NCBI GenBank assembly: GCA_002438065.1
Contig: DJSP01000053.1
Location: 1-10,782 of the forward strand
Length of the DNA: 10,782 bases
Direction: 5' to 3'
Origin: Caryophanales bacterium UBA6331
GTDB taxonomy: Bacteria > Bacillota_I > Bacilli_A > RF39 > UBA660
Below the pieces are notes generated by a model that was not told the origin of the DNA, ran no database searches, and saw only the letters and a program-made list of their open reading frames with translations. Below, piece after piece: positions 1 through 7,067 of the stretch; within the stretch, counting starts at the first letter, position 1; the number at the start of each line of letters is the position of its first letter. The translations under genes and the position numbers were made by a program.

Positions 1-1
1 A

Positions 2-118
2 GCTCTTGATTGGAAAGAACCAGTTCATCTAGATGAATTAGATAATATTTCCAACATGCCAAATAAATGGATTGAATTATTAAGACTTGGTAATAAATAT
101 TTTTCTTTATATTGTTAA
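2..118 (+). CDS. C-terminal end of an unidentified plus-strand gene (5' partial)
   Basis: A reading frame open from the left edge runs 38 codons to TAA at 116-118. Its residues look like real protein (three aromatic-flanked hydrophobic turns, two Trp, motifs such as DWKEPVHLDEL and NKWIELLRLG) rather than the Lys/Ile/Asn noise of random AT-rich frames. It is the only apparent coding sequence on the plus strand and converges on the damaged ATPase gene. I do not recognise the family; the piece is too short for a functional call. No clear U-tailed terminator follows it. A 38-codon open frame can occur by chance at this base composition, so the gene call is moderate. Confidence 0.5.
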   Translation, partial: ALDWKEPVHLDELDNISNMPNKWIELLRLGNKYFSLYC

Positions 119-286
119 GCAAAAATTTAAAAATTATTATTTAACATTGTTTTTGTTATGTCTTAATTTATTAATTCTATTTTCAAAGAACAAATTTTCT
201 ATCTTTTTTTGATAGATTTATATCCAGACTTATCGTCTTGATATCTTTTTACATAATGTGGTTAGTTTTCCATAAAACTTTTCACA

Positions 287-1236
287 CTATCGTAATAATT
301 CTAAATAAACAACATTTTCAAGAAGATGACCTTCATTTATATTTCTAAAACCAAGAATTATATTTCTTAAGCCGGTGTCTGAAACATAATATTTTCCTAA
401 TGTTTTCAATAACGCTTTACTTTTAACGTCAGTTCTATCTGCTTTATAAATTATATATGACTTCTCAAGCATATTTAAATAATTATCTATTGTTTGATGA
501 TTTGCTTTTTGAACTATTTTATTACTATTTAAATAATCGCTTATTTTATTTGAAGATATAGGACTACCGACATTGCTAAATAAATATTTAATTATATTTT
601 CAAGTAACGTAACGTCTTTAATATTATTTCTATCGATTATATCCTTTTTAACTATAGTGTTATAAATATCATTTAAATACGATAAAATTAATTCATCATT
701 ATTTTTAATTAAAGTAATAGCTGGAAGACCACCATATTTTAAATATTCATTAAATTTATCTTCCAAATTACTTTCATCATATTTATTAAACATTAAAAAT
801 TCCTTAAAAGATAAAGGATACATTTTTATTTCTATATATCTTCCTGATAGAAGTGTGGAAAATTCGCTAGATAATAAATAAGCATTTGATCCAATAATAT
901 AAATATCTATATCAAAATCCACTTTAAATGCATTAATTGCTTTTTCCCATGATTCGACATTTTGAACTTCATCTAATAATAAGTATATTTTATTATTTTT
1001 AATTTTTTCTTTTACGTATTGATATAAATCTTTATAATTTTTAATATTATCATATAATCCTGATTCAAAGTTTATATGAATTATATTTTCTTGTTTTACA
1101 CCATTTTTAAGTAAATAATCTTTAAACATTAATAGTAGTGTTGATTTACCAGAACGTCTTATGCCAGTTATAACTTTTATAAATTCTGTATCTTTAGAAT
1201 CTATCATTTTTTTAAATATTTTTCTCTAATTATCAT
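287..1236 (-). pseudogene. AAA_14/DUF4143-family ATPase, frameshifted near the start and C-terminally truncated
   Basis: The main frame (1207 to 287, 306 codons) shows a P-loop GIRRSGKST at residues 15-23, Walker B IYLLLDEVQ at 74-82, a GSNAYLL sensor-like strand at 106-112, the SGRYIEIKMYPLSFKEF segment at 121-137, GGLP at 149-152, a winged-helix-like middle part, and the start of DUF4143 (KYYVSDTGLRN, HLLENVVYLELL). The family usually has about 400 residues, so roughly 100 C-terminal residues, the nuclease-like part, are missing after LELLR. The natural start appears to be ATG at 1236 with GGAG 9 nt upstream. It encodes MIIREKYLKK, the typical family N-terminus, then meets TGA (1206-1204) after an A7 run. 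One extra A, or a -1 slip, joins it to the ATPase frame. Cellular role in this family is poorly defined. Most likely a decaying gene; a programmed frameshift is possible. Confidence 0.8.
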
Positions 1237-1245
1237 ATTGTTCAT

Positions 1246-1249
1246 CTCC
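1246..1249 (-). promoter_or_regulatory. Ribosome binding site GGAG that places the ATPase start at 1236
   Basis: GGAG lies 9 nt before ATG 1236, whereas the ATG at 1207 that opens the long frame has only A/T-rich coding-like sequence before it. This supports 1236 as the original start and the frame change at the A run as a later or programmed event. Confidence 0.6.
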
Positions 1250-1280
1250 AAAGTAATAATCCACAAAATAATCTATCAGT

Positions 1281-1319
1281 AAAGTTTTGCAAGTGTATTT
1301 GCAAAACTTTTATTTTTTT
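1281..1319 (+). terminator. Perfect 12-bp hairpin with U-rich tail, oriented for plus-strand transcription
   Basis: AAAGTTTTGCAA (1281-1292), loop GTGTAT, TTGCAAAACTTT (1299-1310), then TATTTTTTT (1311-1319). The tail lies on the plus-strand side; read on the minus strand, the stem is followed by ACTGATAG with no U-tract, so it is a poor terminator for ftsW. No plus-strand gene is visible just upstream, so it is an orphan for that role. It could end an antisense transcript over the ATPase gene, or be a relic. Confidence 0.5.
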
Positions 1320-1333
1320 GAAGTTTTGCAAAC
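1281..1333. repeat. Three copies of an 11-bp TTGCAAAACTT motif (two direct, one inverted)
   Basis: On the minus strand the motif reads TTGCAAAACTT at 1331-1321, its complement AAGTTTTGCAA at 1309-1299, and TTGCAAAACTT again at 1292-1282. The middle copy can pair with either outer copy, so two mutually exclusive hairpins are possible. The block sits between the ftsW stop and the ATPase ribosome binding site. The last copy contains TTGCAA, which could serve as a weak -35 with TATTTT 16 nt downstream. Operator, RNA switch or terminator are all possible; only the repeat itself is certain. Confidence 0.85.
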
Positions 1334-1366
1334 GAGACTAAAGATATTAAGCAACTTATCTACGTT

Positions 1367-2452
1367 TTATTTATTACCAACATTTAAAATTATCCCAACA
1401 CTTACCATACTAACAAGTAAAGAAGATCCACCATAACTAATAAATGGTAGTGTAACTCCAGTTACTGGTACAAGTCCAATGACAACACAGATATTTAAAA
1501 TTGTTTGAAGCATTATGCCAATTATCAAACCAAATGATAAATATTTAGCAAATAAATTATTACTATTAAAACTTATCCTTAATGAACTACTAAATAATAC
1601 TAAAAATAAGATTGATAAAATAATTATCCCCAGTATCCCAAGTTCTTCTGAAATAATAGCAAAAATAAAATCAGTTTGTGGTTCTGGTAAATAAAAATGC
1701 TTTTGAATTGAATTACCTAGTCCTCTTCCAAATAAACCGGATGGACTTATTGCATATAAACTTTGAATTATTTGAAAACCACTACCTAGTGGATCAACCC
1801 AAGGATTTATAAAAGAAACTATTCTAGCCATACGGTATGGTGCCATAATAATTAATCCCACTATTCCAACAATTCCTAGTACTATCAAATAACCAAAAAA
1901 AGATAATTTAATATTTGATGCAAATAACATAACAAATAAAGTTGCTACTATAACCATTCCTGTACCAAAATCTGGTTCTAACATGATAAGACCAAAAAAC
2001 AAAAATATTATTAGTAATATAGGAAATACTCCTTTAGTTATTGATTTAACTTCTTTTTCATTATTTGCTAAATATTTTGATACAAATATAATTAAGGATA
2101 TTTTAGCAATTTCTGATGGTTGAAATCCAAAAGAACCAATTCCAAACCAGCTTCTTGATCCATTTCTAACTTGTCCAATTCCCGGTATTAAAACCAATAT
2201 TAATAAAATTAAAGACAATAAAAGTATTTTATTACTATACTTTAAATATAATTTATAATCTATTTTAGATACTACAAACATTGCAATTAAACCAATAATA
2301 AAAAATAACCCTTGATGTTTTAAATAATATAATGAATCATTAAATTTATATAAAGCCCATATATTTGATGAAGAATAAACCATAAGAAGACCAAATAAAC
2401 AAATTAACAAACAAGATATAACTATAAGATATTTATATTTAATTGCTATCAC
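1367..2452 (-). CDS. ftsW: Septal peptidoglycan polymerase FtsW (SEDS family; SpoVE-like)
   Basis: A SEDS glycosyltransferase that polymerises lipid II into glycan strands with a partner class B PBP at the division septum. The 361-residue length fits, and about ten hydrophobic membrane spans are visible. Signature motifs: LLMVYSSS at 22-29, GSRSWFGIG at 98-106, QPSEIAK at 111-117, LEPDFGT at 158-164, RIVSFINPW at 210-218, LPEPQTDFIFAIISEELG at 255-272 with the expected catalytic Asp261, and VPVTGVTLPFISYGGSS at 338-354. That last motif favours FtsW/SpoVE over RodA. The first standard start is GTG 2452, preceded in frame by TAA; an SD-like AGGGTGAT overlaps it, so the exact start is uncertain. 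It follows a terminator and lacks murD or murG beside it. SpoVE is the alternative name if the host sporulates. Confidence 0.93.
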   Translation of the reverse strand: MIAIKYKYLIVISCLLICLFGLLMVYSSSNIWALYKFNDSLYYLKHQGLFFIIGLIAMFVVSKIDYKLYLKYSNKILLLSLILLILVLIPGIGQVRNGSRSWFGIGSFGFQPSEIAKISLIIFVSKYLANNEKEVKSITKGVFPILLIIFLFFGLIMLEPDFGTGMVIVATLFVMLFASNIKLSFFGYLIVLGIVGIVGLIIMAPYRMARIVSFINPWVDPLGSGFQIIQSLYAISPSGLFGRGLGNSIQKHFYLPEPQTDFIFAIISEELGILGIIILSILFLVLFSSSLRISFNSNNLFAKYLSFGLIIGIMLQTILNICVVIGLVPVTGVTLPFISYGGSSLLVSMVSVGIILNVGNK

Positions 2453-2461
2453 CCTATAATA

Positions 2462-2467
2462 ATTATA
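2462..2467 (-). promoter_or_regulatory. Candidate -10 element for ftsW
   Basis: A perfect TATAAT lies 9 nt upstream of the GTG start, downstream of the terminator of the preceding unit, so ftsW needs a promoter here. The -35 region would fall inside the terminator hairpin and matches poorly. If used, the transcript starts within a few bases of GTG 2452, giving an almost leaderless mRNA. TATAAT is also easy to find by chance in such AT-rich DNA. Confidence 0.35.
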
Positions 2468-2480
2468 TTTTTAACCAAAG

Positions 2481-2506
2481 AAAAAAACACATTAAGTTTG
2501 TGTTTT
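2481..2506 (-). terminator. Rho-independent terminator after the zinc-ribbon gene
   Basis: On the minus strand AAAACACA (2506-2499), loop AACTTAA, TGTGTTTT (2491-2484), then TTT, giving seven consecutive T at the 3' end. It lies 41 nt after the zinc-ribbon stop codon and closes the three-gene membrane cassette before ftsW. Confidence 0.75.
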
Positions 2507-2547
2507 AATTTTTATTTAACTTAAATCTATTTCAGATTCTATTATAG

Positions 2548-3186
2548 TTATATTTTTTCAAATGATTTTTTTATTTTAAAATATTCTAAAAATGAGAATA
2601 AAATACCAAGAACTATCACTATAAAAAGCATATAATAACTACCCCATGAAACATATTTTACAACACTTATAGAAGGATCACTTGGATTATATTTAACTTT
2701 TGTTTCTTTAGAAAAATTATCCCTCATTGTCTTGTATTTTATCTTTCCTGTATAAGTTACATCATTTACAGTGTAAGTATATTCTGCGGAACAAACTTCA
2801 GATTCGTTTTCATTCACAAAGCAATCTGTAAATCCTGAAAGATATCCTGTAGTTGTTAAATAATCTTTTGGAGCTTTATTTATATGATAATTGTTAAGAG
2901 CTATAATAATTATAATAATTAATGCCACCGAAAAAAACGAAAGAAAAGAGATAATAGGAATAACTATTTTTATAATGTTTAATATTTTTTTAATTTTGTC
3001 TTTATTTTCTAATAAATCAGATTTTGGTTTCTTAGAAATATCATTAGAACTATCATCAAAATGATTTATACTTTTATCTATAATAATGTAATCAGAAACA
3101 TTATTAATTACGTGTCCACAATAATTACATTTTATATATGTACTAGAATTTTCTTTTTCACAATTAGGACAAACAACATTATTCAT
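2548..3186 (-). CDS. Zinc-ribbon membrane protein with a DUF3592-like domain
   Basis: The 212-residue protein opens with a four-Cys zinc ribbon (Cys6, Cys9, Cys20, Cys23 in CPNC and CNYCG knuckles). A Ser/Asp/Lys-rich linker follows, then a strong membrane span at about 69-97. A beta-rich stretch at about 111-178 (TTGYLSGFTDC, AEYTYTVNDVTYTGKIKY, VKYNPSDPSISVV) resembles DUF3592, and a second span lies at about 182-200. By topology the ribbon and both termini are cytoplasmic and the DUF3592-like part is outside; this is inferred. The start is secure: AGGAGG lies 8 nt before ATG. It is the last gene of the cassette, 27 nt after the DUF2207 gene, and is followed by a terminator. The function is unknown. 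Confidence 0.8.
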   Translation of the reverse strand: MNNVVCPNCEKENSSTYIKCNYCGHVINNVSDYIIIDKSINHFDDSSNDISKKPKSDLLENKDKIKKILNIIKIVIPIISFLSFFSVALIIIIIIALNNYHINKAPKDYLTTTGYLSGFTDCFVNENESEVCSAEYTYTVNDVTYTGKIKYKTMRDNFSKETKVKYNPSDPSISVVKYVSWGSYYMLFIVIVLGILFSFLEYFKIKKSFEKI

Positions 3187-3216
3187 CTAATGTACCTCCT
3201 TTATTTATAAGTTTTA

Positions 3217-3303
3217 CCAAGAACTTCCGCCGCCACCGCCGGAGCCTCCGCCAGATGAACCACCACCACTAGATCCGCCACCAGATGAGCCACCAGAATT
3301 ACT
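3217..3303 (-). repeat. Gly/Ser-rich C-terminal tail, locally GC-rich
   Basis: The last 29 residues of the DUF2207 protein are almost only Gly and Ser, in repeated SGGGS units ending GGGGGSSW. The DNA is a conspicuous G+C-rich patch in an otherwise very AT-rich window because of GGN codons. Such tails are typical of DUF2207 proteins; by topology it would be cytoplasmic. Confidence 0.85.
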
Positions 3304-4821
3304 TGAATCATAAGGTTTTGACGTCATCGAATCTTCAGCAATGTGCATAATAGAATTTATAAATGAGCCAGAAGTAATTAAATCAAAATTATCGGTCGAA
3401 TCATACCACTGTGGAGCTTTCAATATAATTCCTTCAAAATTTTTAATCCATTTATTAGAAACGCCTAAAACATAAGCATATGGTAATATATCATAAAAAT
3501 ATGATGGATTTTCATTGACTAATGAATTTAATTTATCTTTTTCAGCAGTTTCTAAAAAATGTTTAAATCCATTTATCTTACCAAGAACTTCTAAGCCATA
3601 GGTTGTTCTTTTAGGCATAAATTTAAAACAGATAAACATACCTAAAATACATATTAATCCCCAAAAATATTCTATTAAAAAAATTTGATTTTGCTTTAAT
3701 AAACTAAAAACATCGTTATACCATATAATTCCACCAAACAAAATTCCAAAAACGATACCAAATAATTTTGTTAAAATTTTAGAACGTTTTGCTACACCAT
3801 TTACATAAATTGTTTGTGTTGGTCCAAAAAACATTTTTACCATAAATATAAAACCGACTAATGGAAATACTAAATCAAAAAATAATGAATTAGATATATC
3901 ACTTAACAAATATATATTGATTATTAAATAACTTATAATCATCATAAATATTATATACTTACGTTTACCTAAAGAATTTTTTTCAAATATAGTATTTTTA
4001 TTTTCTTTATTATTCATTTTACTTTTTATTTTATCAACTGTTTTATAAAAAGAATTATATAAATCAAAAGATAAAACTTCATTATCTTTTAAGTTGTGAA
4101 AATTAAAATTGTCTTTACATGAAAATAAACCTTGTAAAAATAAATATTCATTAATATTATTTCCATCATAATCTTTTTGATAAGTTATTTTAATTTCTTT
4201 TTGTTTAGAAAATAATGAATCTACTTCTTCTTCACTAATTTTAATATATCCTTTACATGCTAAATATATAAGTAATGAAATAACATCTTCATCAGTAATA
4301 TATCCTTTATATAAATAAGCTATTTCTAAACTATTTAAATTTTCAGGTGGGTAAAATTCTACAGTTTCAACAATTTTATTATCTTTTCCAGAAAAATACC
4401 ATATCATTATTGAAATAATTAAATATATCAAAGGCACTATGAATAAAATTAAATCATCTATTTGAATTTCATACTTCTCATTAACAAAATATCCTTCTGG
4501 TAATTCACATCTTACAGTTATGCCACTATTTATATCAAGAATTTCACTATAATTTCCAATAATTTTATTGCCATCTAATTGATAATTTATTTTATCATTT
4601 TCAGTTGAGCCATATGTTCCAGAAGAAAATCCTAATTTACTTGAATCAAAATCTTTAGGCATTGTAATTGAAAAAGTTACATTTCCAATTACAGTGTCCC
4701 AATTAGTTCCAATAATATTAAAATATAATTCATCATTATCATTAGATACATCTTTTCCTAAATTATACGTATATTTAATTGTATAATTTTGACTGCCAAT
4801 TTTTGTTTTTTCTTTTGAGCC

Positions 4822-4831
4822 TATATATATA
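4822..4831. repeat. (TA)5 dinucleotide tract at the DUF2207 frame break
   Basis: Ten bases of alternating T/A lie exactly where the two DUF2207 frames change phase. Reading TTG-(TA)5-GGC leaves 10 nt between in-frame codons; (TA)6 gives 12 nt and restores the reading LYIYIGSKEK. The tract is short compared with known phase-variable repeats. Confidence 0.7.
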
Positions 4832-5532
4832 CAATGATTTATTTTCTTTTTTCTGAGTATAATTATCATTTATTTCAATATTAGATATTTGTCCAAATAC
4901 TTGTGAATTAGTACCATTTAACCTAAATATTTCATTTTTATATGGGATAATTCTAACAATACCATGTTTTTCTTTATTAAAGAATACTGATATATTTTCG
5001 GTTATATCAAGAGTATTATTTTCATTAACAATAATGTCTACATTATATTTATCAATTACGTAATCCAAAGAAGAATATTCTTTATTTTGACTTGGAGTTA
5101 AATTATCCATATTATCATTAGTATAATTTACTTCTAACATATAATATTTTATATCATTTGCAGTATATCCATCATATAAATCATTTGAGTTAGAAGTAAT
5201 TGTATATAAATTATTATTAGCATTTATTATAAGATTTTTATTAATAATTCCAATTATATTACCATTATTATTATAATAATATATTTTTATTGCAAAATTT
5301 TTTTCTTCATTTGAATCAATAGTACTAATTAGACTAAAGGTATTATTTGCATATTCTTGATAATAAATATCATTAAATGAAACATCTCCTACTTTAAACG
5401 TTTGTCTTTCATTAACACTAATTAAACTTGTCTTATATGTTTCTGCAAAAGTATGAATAGGTATAAATATTAATATTGCAAAAATTAATATAATTATTTT
5501 TAAATTTTTACTATTCATAATTTTATACCTTT

Positions 5533-6975
5533 TTATTGTTCAATTTTTATAATATTAAATTCATAATCAAATGTACCTTTTTTAACTTCAAAAGTAACTT
5601 TATAATCATTTCCTACAATTAAGTTATTCGGATTAGAAGGATTCTTTTGATCCATTTCATATTCATTATTTAATTTATTTTTAAAAGTATACGTAATATA
5701 TGAATATGTCTCTCCTTGACTATAACCAGCACCTAAATTTCCAATTCTAACTAATGTTAAAGATTCTGTATGTGTTCCTTCAGAATATAATCCTAATTTT
5801 TCTCTAAGTTCATTTTCAGTTATTGTATTATCAATTTCCTCATTATTTGATTTAGAATAAATCTTAAAATCTACTATAAATTTATTTTCTCCACTTTGAG
5901 AATAATAAATATTAACATTTATATAATCTTTATAATCATTTAATACACGTAATAAATCATCATTATTTGTCTTTAAATTATAGTCAACATCTTCATTATT
6001 TTCATCAACAGAAATTGTACATTTATCACCAATACAAGAATATCCGGTAATATTTACATTTTCTACTAATGTACTATTAGTTGTATCTATAGTTACATTC
6101 CAATCTTTTAAATTAGGAAATTTAATAAATTGTCCAAACATTGTGCCTATACTAAATATAGTTATTATGATACCAATTATGATAAACATAACTATCTCTG
6201 TTATTATTCCTAAAAATAGGTAGCCAATGCTAGTACCACCTTTGTTAGCACAAATACTTTTTAATTCATCAATATTTTTTGATGGATTTTTACTTTTAAT
6301 TTTATTTATTTTTTGATTAGCAAATTTTACATATATATTATTTACAAATATACCTACTATTACACCTAATAATATAGAGATAACAAAATTAAGTACTGAG
6401 TTCTTAATAACATTAGAAATAACACTAGAAATAATTAAATTAATTAAAAATACAATAATTGCATAACTAAACATCTTTCGGTAAAACATATATAAAACAC
6501 CAAAAAACGCCCCAGCAAAATTAAATTTCTTAGTAGTTATTTTTTCAAAATTTTTACCAATATAAGCTTTAAGTAATTCTTTACTTTCTTCCTCATTAGA
6601 AGTTCCAAAATTTATATTATTTGAAACAGGTTGTTCATTAGAAATATTATTTTGTAAATTATTAGTTGGATTATGAATTTCTACATTATTTTGTACCTCA
6701 AAATTACTAGTTGTATTTTGCAAATTTTCATTTTCTACTGGAACTTGAATTATTGATTGTTCTTGGATATTTTGAGAATCTCCTTGCATATTATTTGTTT
6801 CTGTACTATTTACGTTATTATTAATATTTTGATTATTATCCTGACTCATTGAATTTGAAACATCTGTACTATTAAAATCAGATAATACTTCTATTTCTTC
6901 TTTATTGTTATCTATACCAAACGCAATATCTAAACCTGATAAAGTTTCTAAATTATTTTTATTATTTTCTTCCAT
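5533..6975 (-). CDS. Asn-rich DUF2628-like membrane protein with a C-terminal extracytoplasmic domain
   Basis: This 480-residue protein of unknown function has three parts. Residues 1-130 are a low-complexity Asn/Gln/Ser/Glu-rich cytoplasmic region. Residues about 131-280 carry FNFAGAFFGVLYMFYRKMFSYAII and a run of hydrophobic spans (about 152-172, 173-190, 193-212), then a Lys-rich loop and another span at 249-275; the FNFAGAFFG...YRKM start resembles DUF2628. Residues about 285-480 form a beta-rich soluble domain with a CIGDKC pair (Cys314, Cys319). GGAG lies 10 nt before ATG, and an extended -10 promoter lies 33 nt upstream. It is the first gene of the membrane cassette, and the DUF2207 gene begins 14 nt after its stop. 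The DUF2628 assignment rests on the short motif and topology only. Confidence 0.75.
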   Translation of the reverse strand: MEENNKNNLETLSGLDIAFGIDNNKEEIEVLSDFNSTDVSNSMSQDNNQNINNNVNSTETNNMQGDSQNIQEQSIIQVPVENENLQNTTSNFEVQNNVEIHNPTNNLQNNISNEQPVSNNINFGTSNEEESKELLKAYIGKNFEKITTKKFNFAGAFFGVLYMFYRKMFSYAIIVFLINLIISSVISNVIKNSVLNFVISILLGVIVGIFVNNIYVKFANQKINKIKSKNPSKNIDELKSICANKGGTSIGYLFLGIITEIVMFIIIGIIITIFSIGTMFGQFIKFPNLKDWNVTIDTTNSTLVENVNITGYSCIGDKCTISVDENNEDVDYNLKTNNDDLLRVLNDYKDYINVNIYYSQSGENKFIVDFKIYSKSNNEEIDNTITENELREKLGLYSEGTHTESLTLVRIGNLGAGYSQGETYSYITYTFKNKLNNEYEMDQKNPSNPNNLIVGNDYKVTFEVKKGTFDYEFNIIKIEQ

Positions 6976-7007
6976 TTTATTTTAACTCCACACTTTCTAC
7001 TATAAAA

Positions 7008-7016
7008 AGTATAACA
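7008..7016 (-). promoter_or_regulatory. Extended -10 promoter of the membrane cassette
   Basis: The minus strand reads TGTTATACT: a TGn extension followed by TATACT (7013-7008). It lies between the mraY terminator and the DUF2628-like gene, with a start point expected near 7001, about 25 nt before the ATG. The -35 region is weak, as is usual for extended -10 promoters. Confidence 0.6.
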
Positions 7017-7036
7017 TATAACCTTCTTAATTGCAC

Positions 7037-7060
7037 AAAAAAATATCTGTTTCCAGACAT
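7037..7060 (-). terminator. Rho-independent terminator of mraY
   Basis: On the minus strand ATGTCTG (7060-7054), GAAA tetraloop, CAGATAT (7049-7043; one G-U pair), then a run of T to 7037. It begins 7 nt after the mraY stop codon, so mraY is transcriptionally separated from the cassette below it. Confidence 0.85.
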
Positions 7061-7067
7061 TTTAAAT

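Larger units (their letters stand above)
3214..5518 (-). pseudogene. DUF2207 membrane protein, split by a frameshift in a TA repeat
   Basis: Two overlapping frames together form one protein of about 767 residues. The first (5518-4775) has a signal peptide (residues 1-25, cut near HTFA-ET), an extra beta-rich extracellular part, and the start of DUF2207 at about 152 (YVIDKYNVDIIVNENNTLDI, then EKHGIVRIIPYKNE). The second (4869-3214) continues with IGSKEKTKIGSQNYTIKYTYN and PKDFDSSKLGFSS. It then has a membrane span (about 139-159 of that frame), the cytoplasmic NSLEIAYLYKGYITDEDVIS block, four more spans and a Gly/Ser tail. The frames meet at (TA)5, positions 4822-4831; six TA units would restore one reading frame. 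The ATG at 4869 that opens the second frame lies in out-of-frame sequence and is probably not a real start. AAAGG lies 9 nt before ATG 5518. The function of DUF2207 is unknown. Decay, assembly error and phase variation are all possible. Confidence 0.85.

Noticed and set aside
199..215. CTATC-T7-GATAG hairpin between the two convergent genes as a terminator
   Set aside because: Only a 5-bp A/T-rich stem with no U-tract after it on either strand; likely chance in this composition.
1204..1206. TGA read as tryptophan (mycoplasma code), which might remove the ATPase stop
   Set aside because: The next codon is TAG, so recoding would not open the frame; tryptophan in the intact genes is written TGG.
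3217..3303. G+C-rich patch as a sign of foreign DNA
   Set aside because: It is fully explained by Gly/Ser codons of a tail typical of DUF2207 proteins.
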